Origin: a virus
IMG/VR virus record: IMGVR_UViG_3300035150_000080
Location: 1-43,046 of that record
DNA: 43,046 nt
Direction: 5' to 3' (one strand)
Made by a program: the position numbers and the translations under genes
Part shown: piece by piece, positions 16,243-23,787 of the stretch
Layout: each line of letters opens with the position of its first letter
Numbering within the stretch: the first letter of the stretch is position 1
The notes under the pieces: model-generated
Seen by the model: the letters and a program-made list of their open reading frames with translations, nothing else
Told to the model about the DNA's origin: nothing
The model's database searches: none

Positions 16243-16743
16243 ATGGCTAACTGGGACAAGTACCTGTACGACTGGATTGATGTTGGAGATAGTAAGGTGT
16301 GTCCGACTTGCAGGGCCAGGGGCTCAAGTCCGCCGCAACTTTTCTACGCTTGGGGCGTAACTCCTGGGGATGGGAGCACGGAATGCGGCGGGAAATGTCG
16401 GTGCGTATTTCTTCCGCACGCCATTTTTGCGCTGGACACATCGTTCGAAGGAGGAAAGACAATTCTGTTAGAGCTAACGAAACGAAGGGCGCAATTTCCA
16501 ATATCGATTGCTTTCGAGGAGAAAGTTTTCAGGCAGGTAGACGAATTAGTGTTGGAATACGAAACGATAACAAGAAACTGGAACCTCCCTGAAATATTCT
16601 ACGAGCTTCCTTCCGGGGATCAAAAGAGAGATTTTCTTAGAAAGGTTGTGCGCTATGTGAAAGAAAAAAATGTGCCTGATTACATAAGAGACAGTATATT
16701 GCAGAAAAACTCATGGATGAAGGGGGAATTGAAATGGAGGTAA
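16243..16743 (+). CDS. MuF-like minor head protein, Cys-rich C-terminal half
   Basis: The 166-residue product opens with a segment typical of the end of Mu F-like minor head proteins: WIDVGDSKVCPTCRARG, then a spacer, then CGGKCRCVF (about 11-56). These Cys residues probably bind zinc. The remainder is helical and charged. With the preceding gene it makes up a complete MuF-like protein in two parts. The reading frames are different and each has its own stop and start, so a sequencing error is possible but not required. Confidence 0.6.
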   Translation: MANWDKYLYDWIDVGDSKVCPTCRARGSSPPQLFYAWGVTPGDGSTECGGKCRCVFLPHAIFALDTSFEGGKTILLELTKRRAQFPISIAFEEKVFRQVDELVLEYETITRNWNLPEIFYELPSGDQKRDFLRKVVRYVKEKNVPDYIRDSILQKNSWMKGELKWR

Positions 16744-16749
16744 CAGAAA

Positions 16750-17292
16750 ATGGCAAGATTGTTATATAAACAGGATTTCGGTATAAGAATTCGCGGCGTA
16801 AAGGAATGGATAAAATACCTGCAAGATATGGAGAAACACATAGGAGTTAACAGCGCGCTTGCTAACCGCATTGGATCTACAGCGATACAAAAAGTTAAAG
16901 AGCAAGTATCCAGGTACGAAGATATGGACGGGAAAAAGTTCCAGAAATACAAGTCTACAAAATATATACATAAGGCTGGTCATAAGAAAAACGAATTCAA
17001 TGTTGACTTAAAAAAAACAGGCAATATGATTAACAGTATTCGTTTTCATAAGCGTTTCGATCGGAACAAAACAGTCATAATCGTCTCTCCTGAAGGAAGG
17101 AAAAATAAAGTTAAAGCCTGGGTGCATCATGTTGGAGCGATAAGCGGTAGGCGTAGCGCCCGGTTTCGTATGCCGCAACGAAAATGGTTTGGATTGCAGA
17201 AAAAAAATGAAATATTAATTATTGAGATGCAAAAAGAAGAGCTGATGCGGTATTTGAGTAAAGTTAGCGGTCAGGGAAATTTATTTTTATGA
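16750..17292 (+). CDS. Phage virion morphogenesis protein (gpS/Mu gpG-like)
   Basis: The 180-residue protein resembles the virion morphogenesis family (Phage_tail_S): an N-terminal helix (LANRIGSTAIQKVKEQV), DMDGKKFQKYK (about 57-67), and the C-terminal signature VHHVGAISGRRSARFRMPQR followed by KWFG (about 124-147), which is the usual mP-R-x-f-G motif. The family works in head completion or tail attachment. GGAGGT stands before the start. Its usual place is among head-to-tail genes, so its position before the scaffold is slightly unusual. Confidence 0.7.
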   Translation: MARLLYKQDFGIRIRGVKEWIKYLQDMEKHIGVNSALANRIGSTAIQKVKEQVSRYEDMDGKKFQKYKSTKYIHKAGHKKNEFNVDLKKTGNMINSIRFHKRFDRNKTVIIVSPEGRKNKVKAWVHHVGAISGRRSARFRMPQRKWFGLQKKNEILIIEMQKEELMRYLSKVSGQGNLFL

Positions 17293-17349
17293 ATTTTATA
17301 TAAATCGAGTTAAAATCAATAGCGTTTCATAACCGTTGTTTTCAGGATA

Positions 17350-17364
17350 TTTCCGTTGCGGAAA
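17350..17364. other. Short hairpin in 139-bp intergenic gap
   Basis: TTTCCG-TTG-CGGAAA forms a six-bp stem, with ATTGTTTTTG following seven bases later. It could be a weak terminator insulating the cargo gene downstream. The rest of the gap 17293-17396 shows nothing I can name. Confidence 0.4.
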
Positions 17365-17396
17365 CAAAAGATTGTTTTTGCTAAAAATAGCACAAG

Positions 17397-17425
17397 TTGA
17401 CAGATTCGAATGATAACATTATTAT
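17397..17425 (+). promoter_or_regulatory. Strong sigma-70 promoter for a leaderless gene
   Basis: The -35 element TTGACA (17397-17402) is perfect, the spacer is 17 bases, and the -10 is TATTAT (17420-17425). The predicted start of transcription, seven bases past the -10, is the A of ATG 17432. The mRNA would therefore have no leader, which explains the missing ribosome binding site. Confidence 0.75.
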
Positions 17426-17431
17426 ATCGGT

Positions 17432-18097
17432 ATGAACGTAACTTTGAATCATATTTCTAACGCCGCAAATAGTTTCAATGTCGCGACTGGCAGGGAAACA
17501 TTTTTCATAGATGGCTGCTCTAAGAAAAATATTCCTTTCGATACCCGGAAAGATGCGGCTATAATTGGTCGTGGTAGCGAAAGCGGCAACAAATTTACTT
17601 TCGATTTGAAGCGCGTTAATATTTTTTATTTGAACCGGTCCCCCGGAAAGAATTTATTGGATCGATATATCGAGGCATACGGTATCGATACTGTCTATAA
17701 TTCTATCTTTTCTTTCGTCCATGCCTCGCATTATAAGCAGCTTTTGCCGTCTCTGACAACAAATGTGATTTCCTGGAAGGGAAGATCGATAACAGGTATA
17801 ATTTGTCTTGATGTGTTTTCTACGGCAGCGGATTGGATTGGTTTTCAGCTTTACGGGAAAAATATATATCTGATGGGTACAGATTTTGATAAAAACGGAA
17901 GGAAATTCATGTGCGAAAGAGACGGGCTTAAAATCGCTATGCAGCGAAACGGACAGCGTCTTGACGGGTGCGATACGAAAAGAAACAAGTATATTTTCCT
18001 TACTGCTAATCGATATTTTCACAACTATATGGACCCTGAGAAAGTAAGGACTTACGTTAAGGCGTTGTTGAAAAGCAGGATTATTAAGGAGGTATAA
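17432..18097 (+). CDS. Cargo (moron) gene, Rossmann-like protein of unknown function
   Basis: The 221-residue product interrupts the head genes and has its own promoter. Its sequence contains alternating strands and helices: DAAIIGRG (41-48), INIFYLNRSPG-like (62-72), ITGIICLDVFSTAADWIGFQLYG (about 120-142) and NIYLMGTDFD (143-152). The last part resembles the glycan-related Rossmann domains of the DUF115 type (S-x-x-x-A-x-x-x-G...I-x-L-x-G-x-D). This similarity is from memory and tentative. No binding site precedes the ATG; the gene is probably leaderless. An AAGGAGG near its end serves the scaffold gene, so it is integrated into the operon. Confidence 0.65.
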   Translation: MNVTLNHISNAANSFNVATGRETFFIDGCSKKNIPFDTRKDAAIIGRGSESGNKFTFDLKRVNIFYLNRSPGKNLLDRYIEAYGIDTVYNSIFSFVHASHYKQLLPSLTTNVISWKGRSITGIICLDVFSTAADWIGFQLYGKNIYLMGTDFDKNGRKFMCERDGLKIAMQRNGQRLDGCDTKRNKYIFLTANRYFHNYMDPEKVRTYVKALLKSRIIKEV

Positions 18098-18099
18098 AG

Positions 18100-18813
18100 A
18101 TGGCTGGTGAAACAACTAATACCAACACTGCAACTGCAACTACAAGTTCTGATGTAAATGCTAATGTTACAGCAGTTACAGCAGACAAAGTAAAAAAAAT
18201 AGGTGAAACTAAAACAACTAAATCTGAAAGCGTTAATGCGACTGAAACGAATACAGGATTTGATACTGGAACTGATGAAAAATTAAAAAGTGAAAAAAGT
18301 GACGGTGACAGCGAAATTATGAAGAGATTACAGGCAGCAGAAAAGGAATTGAAGAAGTACCAGGATGCAGAAAAGAAACAAAAAGAAGACAAGTTGAAAG
18401 AGCAGGGAGAGTACACGAAGTTGATAGAGGAGAAGGACAAAGAGCTTGCAGAATTGAAGGAACGGGAAACAAAGCGGACGAAGATCGACAACATTAAATC
18501 TTACTTGAAGGAAAACAAGATTGATCAAGGTATCATTGATTCTAAGCTCCCTGAATCTCTGGTATTAGGAGATTATTTTGGAGAAAACCTTGAAGTCAAG
18601 AAGGATTCAATTAAGCAACTCAAAAAGGATTTCCCATTCCTGGAAGCCAAAAGAGAGCCAACCGCTCAGATTGAATTAGCGGACATATTGAACAACAAGG
18701 AATCGTTAGATCAATATTCTAACGCGAAAAGTAAGGAAATAAGAGAAAACCCGGCTTTATTGTCTATGTATACCGGGCAAATGGATATAGCTGGTCTGGG
18801 AAAGGTTAACTAA
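18100..18813 (+). CDS. Capsid scaffolding protein
   Basis: The 237-residue product lies directly before the major capsid gene behind AAGGAGG. It has a Thr/Ala/Asn-rich disordered N-terminus, a long charged coiled coil (about 65-135, with AEKELKKYQDAEKKQKEDK) and a C-terminal part ending in a small hydrophobic tail. This is the usual form of phage scaffold proteins (minor structural GP20-like). It would guide prohead assembly and leave or be degraded. Confidence 0.75.
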   Translation: MAGETTNTNTATATTSSDVNANVTAVTADKVKKIGETKTTKSESVNATETNTGFDTGTDEKLKSEKSDGDSEIMKRLQAAEKELKKYQDAEKKQKEDKLKEQGEYTKLIEEKDKELAELKERETKRTKIDNIKSYLKENKIDQGIIDSKLPESLVLGDYFGENLEVKKDSIKQLKKDFPFLEAKREPTAQIELADILNNKESLDQYSNAKSKEIRENPALLSMYTGQMDIAGLGKVN

Positions 18814-18828
18814 TTAGGAGGGAAAAAA

Positions 18829-19824
18829 ATGGCAGGTGGATTAGACGTAAACTACAATTATTCGTGGCCTACTGGAAGTAATACGCAGTTAGGCATAGTT
18901 CCGACACAGATTATGCCTGGTATAAGGGAGGCATTCCGATTTCAGGCACAAATGATCCGTTATGTGCAGAAGGACTTGTCTTTCCTTGTAGCCAATGCTG
19001 GCGATACGATTGTATACGAAAAACTTACCGGTTCTCCGACTGCTGTAGATTTTACTAGTTCTCCAACAGATAACATTACATATCAGACGCCATTTACGCT
19101 TGGGAAAGATAGCATTGTTATTGATAGATATATTGGTTTTCCGTTTGTTGTAAGGGAGCTTGAGCAGTTATTACCAACCAATAGTCAGGAAAAATGGGAT
19201 TCTTTCATCCGGGCTACTAGTGGAGCTTGCGCTGATTATCTTGAGGCTGATATTGCTGCATTATATACAGAAATGAGCAATAGTTACAATATAGATGGCG
19301 GCATAAATAAGAGTCATTTTCCAATCCTGGAAGATAGAATATCGTACAACAGTTTTGATAATTACGGTCCATGGATTTTATTCATGAGCAGACATGATTT
19401 TCTTAACCTTACTTCAGATACGGACCTCCAAAACCAATCTTACGCAGGTACCACTCAGGTTTTAAGGGATGCCAACATTTTCAAATTAAGTAATATTAAT
19501 GCTCTTAGATGGAGGCATATTATTGACGTTGATGTGTCGAGCAGTCAGTCTTCCAGCTATAATAAGTTGTACCATAATATTCTTATGAGTCCTCGTGCCA
19601 TCCAAATAGTTCCGAGGCGGCTTGGTGTTCCGAAAATGGCAACGTCAACCTTGTTCGTAGAGATAATGGATAGAGAGACCGGCGTTACTTATAGGTTGAG
19701 ATTCTTTTTCAATCCAAATCTAAAGCAGCCGGGATGGCAGATAGTACTGGAGATTCTGTACGGAATTAAGTTGTACTACGACGAATACGCGATGGATGTT
19801 ACTACATTGCATCTCGTTCCATAA
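18829..19824 (+). CDS. Major capsid protein
   Basis: The 331-residue protein follows the scaffold behind an AGGAGG site. Length, position and composition (beta-rich, few Cys, a helix-rich stretch VRELEQLLPTNSQEKWDSFI near 105-124 and a strand-rich MSPRAIQIVPRRLG near 248-261) fit an HK97-fold major capsid protein. No protease is encoded nearby, so the protein is probably not cleaved. The fold is inferred from context rather than from a diagnostic motif. Confidence 0.8.
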   Translation: MAGGLDVNYNYSWPTGSNTQLGIVPTQIMPGIREAFRFQAQMIRYVQKDLSFLVANAGDTIVYEKLTGSPTAVDFTSSPTDNITYQTPFTLGKDSIVIDRYIGFPFVVRELEQLLPTNSQEKWDSFIRATSGACADYLEADIAALYTEMSNSYNIDGGINKSHFPILEDRISYNSFDNYGPWILFMSRHDFLNLTSDTDLQNQSYAGTTQVLRDANIFKLSNINALRWRHIIDVDVSSSQSSSYNKLYHNILMSPRAIQIVPRRLGVPKMATSTLFVEIMDRETGVTYRLRFFFNPNLKQPGWQIVLEILYGIKLYYDEYAMDVTTLHLVP

Positions 19825-19837
19825 TTGGAGAAAAAAA

Positions 19838-20419
19838 ATGTACAAAGCGACTAAAACTGCAGGTACAGGGAAAAATAAAGACAAAAGAGATAGTGACGCT
19901 GACGCTGGCACTGACATTGACACTAAAGACAAAACTTCGAAACCTATGTCTATGTCCGTATCGGAGTTGATTTCGAAAGCAAGCCCGGAAGAAATAGCAG
20001 AAATTATTAACAGTAATAAGGCTATACAGGACGCAATACATAAAAAAGCCATGAAAGAATCAAATGAAATCGGAAAGCACGAAATGATTATATTCCCCCA
20101 AGAGGACTATCAGAAAAAAAGAAAATCTCGACTCGACAAAACTGGTGTTACGGTAGTTAAGCCTGGGACTGGCATTGGTGGTGTAGAACCTGTATATAAG
20201 TATATACCGAAGTGGCAATTGCAAAAATTGCTTGAAAGCGGGTTTATGCTAAAAAAAGATCACGATGCTTTTGTCAGGGGAGCTTCAATGGTGACCATAT
20301 ATGATCCTGAAGGAAAACCTATACCAGTGCCGCCTCAAATAATTCAGGCCTTACTGAAACAAGGATATACGTACGAAAAGCCTGCGGCTGGTGTTACTAA
20401 AAAAGCTACAGAAAAATAA
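19838..20419 (+). CDS. Structural-region protein of unknown function
   Basis: The ATG at 19838 has TTGGAG upstream; an earlier in-frame start would overlap the capsid gene. The 193-residue product has a charged, Asp/Lys/Thr-rich disordered N-terminus (1-40), a helical part with SPEEIAEIINSNKAIQDAI (about 49-67), and a C-terminal half with VYKYIPKWQLQKLLESGF and PIPVPPQIIQALLKQGY, two similar short helical motifs. Just after the capsid gene, a head decoration or connector role is plausible but unproven. Confidence 0.6.
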   Translation: MYKATKTAGTGKNKDKRDSDADAGTDIDTKDKTSKPMSMSVSELISKASPEEIAEIINSNKAIQDAIHKKAMKESNEIGKHEMIIFPQEDYQKKRKSRLDKTGVTVVKPGTGIGGVEPVYKYIPKWQLQKLLESGFMLKKDHDAFVRGASMVTIYDPEGKPIPVPPQIIQALLKQGYTYEKPAAGVTKKATEK

Positions 20420-20428
20420 AAAATAAAA

Positions 20429-21133
20429 ATGGGAATAAAAGCTGAAATTATACAGAACGAAGTTACCTGCAACACAAATTTTGAATTGCAGGTAAAGTTG
20501 TATAGCGATGCCGATGACAGTGCTTATGTTCCCGGTTCTGCTACAGTTACCTACCTACTTCAGGACGGAACTGCATTACTGGAAGACCAATCTATGACAA
20601 TTGTGTCGAATTTAATTAGCCATACACTTAGTTCATCCTATATAGAAAATCCAACACTTTATAATAGTGCTGTTATAACGATAGTGCAATCCGATGTAAC
20701 GCAGACATTAACGTTTATTTTTCATGTTGTTAAACAGATAATCCCCAATCCACTTAAGTTGCAAGACATCTACGATCAATACGAAATAATAGAAAAGCAT
20801 GAACCATCAAAAAGATACGAAAAAATAAACGCTGCTTTCCTGGAAGTCAAAGATGATCTTAGAGATAAGTACAGTATGCAGTATTCGTTAGGCATTATAG
20901 ATGCAACGCAAATCAAAAAGCTCGTGTTGCTGAAAGCGGTAGAGTTAATAAGTCGCGATATGGCGGCGGGAAAAGGGATGTCTGATGATAATTATTGGTA
21001 CGGATTATATAGGGATACGCAAAAAGAGTATGTCGGAAAACTTGACAGTACAAGGTTTGCGTTTGATGCCGACGTAGAAGACAGCACGGTCGATTCCATA
21101 AGGGCAACTTCGCATATTAATTGCTACAGGTAA
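20429..21133 (+). CDS. Head-tail connector/adaptor with Ig-like N-terminus
   Basis: The 234-residue product has two parts: residues 1-105 are beta-rich and read as a bacterial Ig-like domain (VTCNTNFELQVKLYSDADDS, AVITIVQSD, TFIFHVV), and the rest is helical with a pattern of head-completion adaptors (LRDKYSMQYS, then LVLLKAVELISRDMA). It lies between capsid and tail terminator genes, where the adaptor is expected. Ribosome binding site weak. Confidence 0.55.
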   Translation: MGIKAEIIQNEVTCNTNFELQVKLYSDADDSAYVPGSATVTYLLQDGTALLEDQSMTIVSNLISHTLSSSYIENPTLYNSAVITIVQSDVTQTLTFIFHVVKQIIPNPLKLQDIYDQYEIIEKHEPSKRYEKINAAFLEVKDDLRDKYSMQYSLGIIDATQIKKLVLLKAVELISRDMAAGKGMSDDNYWYGLYRDTQKEYVGKLDSTRFAFDADVEDSTVDSIRATSHINCYR

Positions 21134-21149
21134 CAAGAAGGTAACTAAA

Positions 21150-21578
21150 ATGAGTCTAAGCAGCAAGGATATTATAGAAAGATACGAAACAGCATTGACT
21201 GGTGCAGGTTGGACCGTATCTGATTATCTACTTGCATTAGACGACGATCCAGGGATAGTTTTTTCAGATAAGACATATTCCTACCAAATACTATACGGGA
21301 AAGATAGCGAAATGTCAGGTCACAACTGGGAGATACCACTCATCATAGATTTTATTTTCGTTTTTGAATTGCCTTTGGTTGGTACTTCGCAGCGTGCTTC
21401 TGCTTATAAAAAAATTATGACTACAGAAATTGAATCCATTTCGGATGTGATAAGGAATGTAAGTATACAGAACCCGCGAACGATCCAGGCTAAGGCGCAC
21501 CTTCCAGCTGATAATGTCCAGGATTTTCTTTTTGTTACGCTATCAATTACGATACCGTATTGTCATAAGAGTGTATAG
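21150..21578 (+). CDS. Tail terminator/tail completion protein
   Basis: The 142-residue alpha/beta product (IIERYETALTGAGWTVSDYL at the N-terminus, then EIPLIIDFIFVFELPL, then DFLFVTLSITIPY) fits the size and strand order of tail terminator proteins, which cap the growing tail tube. It is placed one small gene before the tail tube. AGAAGG lies before its ATG. No diagnostic motif. Confidence 0.55.
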   Translation: MSLSSKDIIERYETALTGAGWTVSDYLLALDDDPGIVFSDKTYSYQILYGKDSEMSGHNWEIPLIIDFIFVFELPLVGTSQRASAYKKIMTTEIESISDVIRNVSIQNPRTIQAKAHLPADNVQDFLFVTLSITIPYCHKSV

Positions 21579-21587
21579 GATATAGAC

Positions 21588-21773
21588 ATGAAAAAAATAA
21601 CAAATAAAGAAATGGCGCAAAGTCCTGACTGGACCTATAGTGCAGAAAAAGGTTATATTTTTGTTGGAACAATAAATCCACACCGAGATTACATTAATAT
21701 TTTAGAAAATAAAGAAAATAAATTTCCTAAGAAGAAAAGTCGAAGTAAAGGAGGGAAGAAATGGCAGGGCTAA
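21588..21773 (+). CDS. Small basic protein before the tail tube gene
   Basis: The 61-residue product ends with a Lys/Arg-rich tail (KFPKKKSRSKGGKKWQG) and overlaps the tail tube gene by 13 bases. AGGA lies about ten bases before its ATG. The AAAGGAGGG in its tail codons is the binding site of the tail tube gene, so part of the tail may simply accommodate that. Function unknown. Confidence 0.5.
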   Translation: MKKITNKEMAQSPDWTYSAEKGYIFVGTINPHRDYINILENKENKFPKKKSRSKGGKKWQG

Positions 21774-22819
21774 ATGTTGGAGATAAATACATAGGGATGC
21801 AAAAGACTACGTCGTGGGGAACTGCAACAAAACCCACAACGAATGATGAAGTTAAGGTAATTTCGTTCACTCCTCCGACAGGAGAGAGAAATAGCTATAC
21901 TAACGAAATGGAGTCTGCTAACCAGAATATTGCAACATGCCTCGACATGCTTGAATTCCTTCAGCAGACTTTATCGTTTTCAGTTAAGGCCAGGTATGAC
22001 TCTCCAGCACTGATTAAGTCTATCGCTACTGTATACGGGCAATATTCCTACGACGCAGATACTCCAGTTGCTGGAGTCAATAAGCATTCCTTTCTATGGG
22101 ATAGCCTGATTGATAGTGTTGATGATCTTCTGCATACGGTTACATATACGGAAGGAGACGAATATAAGGCGGTTCCATCTGCATTAATTACCGGGTTTTC
22201 GATGGAAAACGATAACGGTTACCAGTTCAATGTGGATGCGATTGGTGATAGAGTATCGATATCCGGCTGGACTTCTGTTTCTCTTACAAGTTTTTCCGCC
22301 TGCCTTGGTGACCTCATGGAGCATTCCGGGGTAACGATTCTCATGAACGATGAAAGCGGTGATGCGCTTGATAGCGGTGATGAAGTTGTTGTTAATTCGA
22401 TTAGTATTTCTCCGTCTCGAAGTTACGTTAATCCACCCCAGCAATCCGGTACTAATTATCCGGGAAAGCCATACGAGGGTGATACCCCGGCGGAATTCCA
22501 GATTACAATGGAGCTTCGAGCGAAAGATACAACTAACGCCGCCTGGTTTTCGAAATACCAGGCAGGAACAAAGCAAAAAATGTCGATAACGATTACGGGT
22601 GATGTTATAACAGGTGTTACTCCATATACATTCTATTTAGAGTTTCCTTCTCTGCGTTTCATGGATCCGATTACTTATAATTTTGAGGCTCCAACACCGG
22701 TAACGGCAACATTGTCAATAATGAAAGCACAAAGTAACCCAACCGGAATGAGTAATACGTTGCCTAACGCATATATATATTGCACTGTTACAGAGCAAAC
22801 TGGTTACCCGTCAATTTAG
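21761..22819 (+). CDS. Major tail tube protein
   Basis: The 352-residue protein starts behind a strong GGAGGG site and is beta-rich throughout. An N-terminal segment (MAGLNVGDKYIGMQKTTSWG, with TPPTGERNSYTNEMES) resembles phage tail tube proteins of the siphovirus type. It lies directly before the tail chaperone and tape measure genes, the standard order. It polymerises around the tape measure to form the tail tube. Confidence 0.75.
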   Translation: MAGLNVGDKYIGMQKTTSWGTATKPTTNDEVKVISFTPPTGERNSYTNEMESANQNIATCLDMLEFLQQTLSFSVKARYDSPALIKSIATVYGQYSYDADTPVAGVNKHSFLWDSLIDSVDDLLHTVTYTEGDEYKAVPSALITGFSMENDNGYQFNVDAIGDRVSISGWTSVSLTSFSACLGDLMEHSGVTILMNDESGDALDSGDEVVVNSISISPSRSYVNPPQQSGTNYPGKPYEGDTPAEFQITMELRAKDTTNAAWFSKYQAGTKQKMSITITGDVITGVTPYTFYLEFPSLRFMDPITYNFEAPTPVTATLSIMKAQSNPTGMSNTLPNAYIYCTVTEQTGYPSI

Positions 22820-22887
22820 TTTTGTTGTTACAGCGGTGCTTCCAATAAAACAAGTATTGAAACAATTTCGACAAAAAAAATAAAAAG

Positions 22888-22908
22888 CTGATCAAAAAAA
22901 AAGATCAG
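22888..22908 (+). other. Hairpin beside the ribosome binding site of the tail chaperone gene
   Basis: CTGATC and GATCAG flank nine A residues, making a six-bp stem directly before TAAGGAG. The rest of the 100-bp gap 22820-22919 shows nothing else. It could tune translation of the chaperone gene. Confidence 0.4.
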
Positions 22909-22919
22909 TAAGGAGAATT

Positions 22920-23450
22920 ATGATAAACAGTAACAATGCTGATGCGGATAGTTTCCTGAAGCTATCCGAAAATGAAACTAAAACCAATGACAATACTGGT
23001 GGTTTTGTTTTGCCAGGAAAAGCAAAGCGAGACGAAATTTCAAAAAGCGGCACATGGTTTGAGGTTCCTGGTGTAGGTACGAAAGGAAAGAACATAATGC
23101 TGAAAATCAAATTTGTTCCTATATCTGAACAAAAAAAACTAAGAAAGGAGTACCACTACAAGACAATCAACAAGAAAACACATCAGACGGAATGGGTAAG
23201 CGATGAAGACAAGTTAGTCGAAGCTAACGAGAAGAAAATGATCGAATCCATAACGGACTGGAAAAACATCTATAATGAGGATGGGACCGAGTTGAAATTC
23301 ACAAAGGAAAACGTCGAAGCTTTTCTTGATTTTGCTGGCAACATAAAAACAACTAAGGAGGACGAAAAGGGAGATAGGATTACTATTTCTGCATTCATTA
23401 TAGAGTGTATGACTGAGTCAAGCTTTCATTTCGGCGAAAAAAAAAACTAG
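22920..23450 (+). CDS. Tail assembly chaperone, zero-frame product (G)
   Basis: The 176-residue protein lies between the tail tube and tape measure genes, the place of gpG-like chaperones. Its first part is polar, and the second helical (ENVEAFLDFAGNIKTTKEDE, ISAFIIECM). The last codons are GAA AAA AAA AAC TAG: the run of ten A residues and AAC form a slippery A AAA AAC, and the -1 frame stays open for 105 codons. As in lambda G and GT, both a short and a frameshifted product are expected. Confidence 0.75.
   Translation: MINSNNADADSFLKLSENETKTNDNTGGFVLPGKAKRDEISKSGTWFEVPGVGTKGKNIMLKIKFVPISEQKKLRKEYHYKTINKKTHQTEWVSDEDKLVEANEKKMIESITDWKNIYNEDGTELKFTKENVEAFLDFAGNIKTTKEDEKGDRITISAFIIECMTESSFHFGEKKN
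23441..23447 (+). promoter_or_regulatory. Programmed -1 frameshift site A AAA AAC
   Basis: The heptamer fits X XXY YYZ in the zero frame and stands directly before the TAG stop. The preceding three A residues extend the run. The -1 frame is open upstream of and beyond the stop and reaches 23764. Confidence 0.75.
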
Positions 23451-23764
23451 AGGAATTTCTTGATTTTCGCCTTAACAACAGACATTCATTACAGGAAAAA
23501 AAAATAAGTGAGGAGATGGATCGCATCTCCTCACAACTTTTTCCAATTCAACTTTTATCATTTCATTTTTTCGGAATTCTGTATAATCAATTTGTTATGG
23601 ATTTTTCTATTGGTAGTACAATACTATCTGTAATTTACCTGGAAAATAATTTCGATCCGGGGGAATTTGATGAGTTAATATTAAATATGGCACTAATAGC
23701 GAAATACGAAAAAATAGCTCAAGAGCTTGATGAAAAATTGAAGCCAAAAAGTAAGAGAAAATAA
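23447..23764 (+). CDS. Tail assembly chaperone, -1 frame extension (T part of G-T)
   Basis: After slipping at A AAA AAC, translation continues LEEFLDFRLNNRHSL... through to a Lys-rich end at 23764, giving a fusion of about 281 residues. The extension is helical, as expected for the part that binds the tape measure protein. An internal ATG at 23516 has GAGGAG directly in front, so a separate 82-residue product is an alternative, although that site is buried in a hairpin stem. Confidence 0.65.
   Translation, partial: LEEFLDFRLNNRHSLQEKKISEEMDRISSQLFPIQLLSFHFFGILYNQFVMDFSIGSTILSVIYLENNFDPGEFDELILNMALIAKYEKIAQELDEKLKPKSKRK
23508..23534 (+). other. 11-bp perfect hairpin inside the frameshift extension
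   Basis: GTGAGGAGATG, loop GATCG, then CATCTCCTCAC: an 11-bp stem followed by AACTTTTTCC. It lies about 60 bases after the slippery site, too far for a usual stimulator. It covers the GGAG and ATG of a possible internal start, and with its T-run it is also terminator-like. Confidence 0.55.
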
Positions 23765-23787
23765 GCAATAATAATAACAATAATAAA

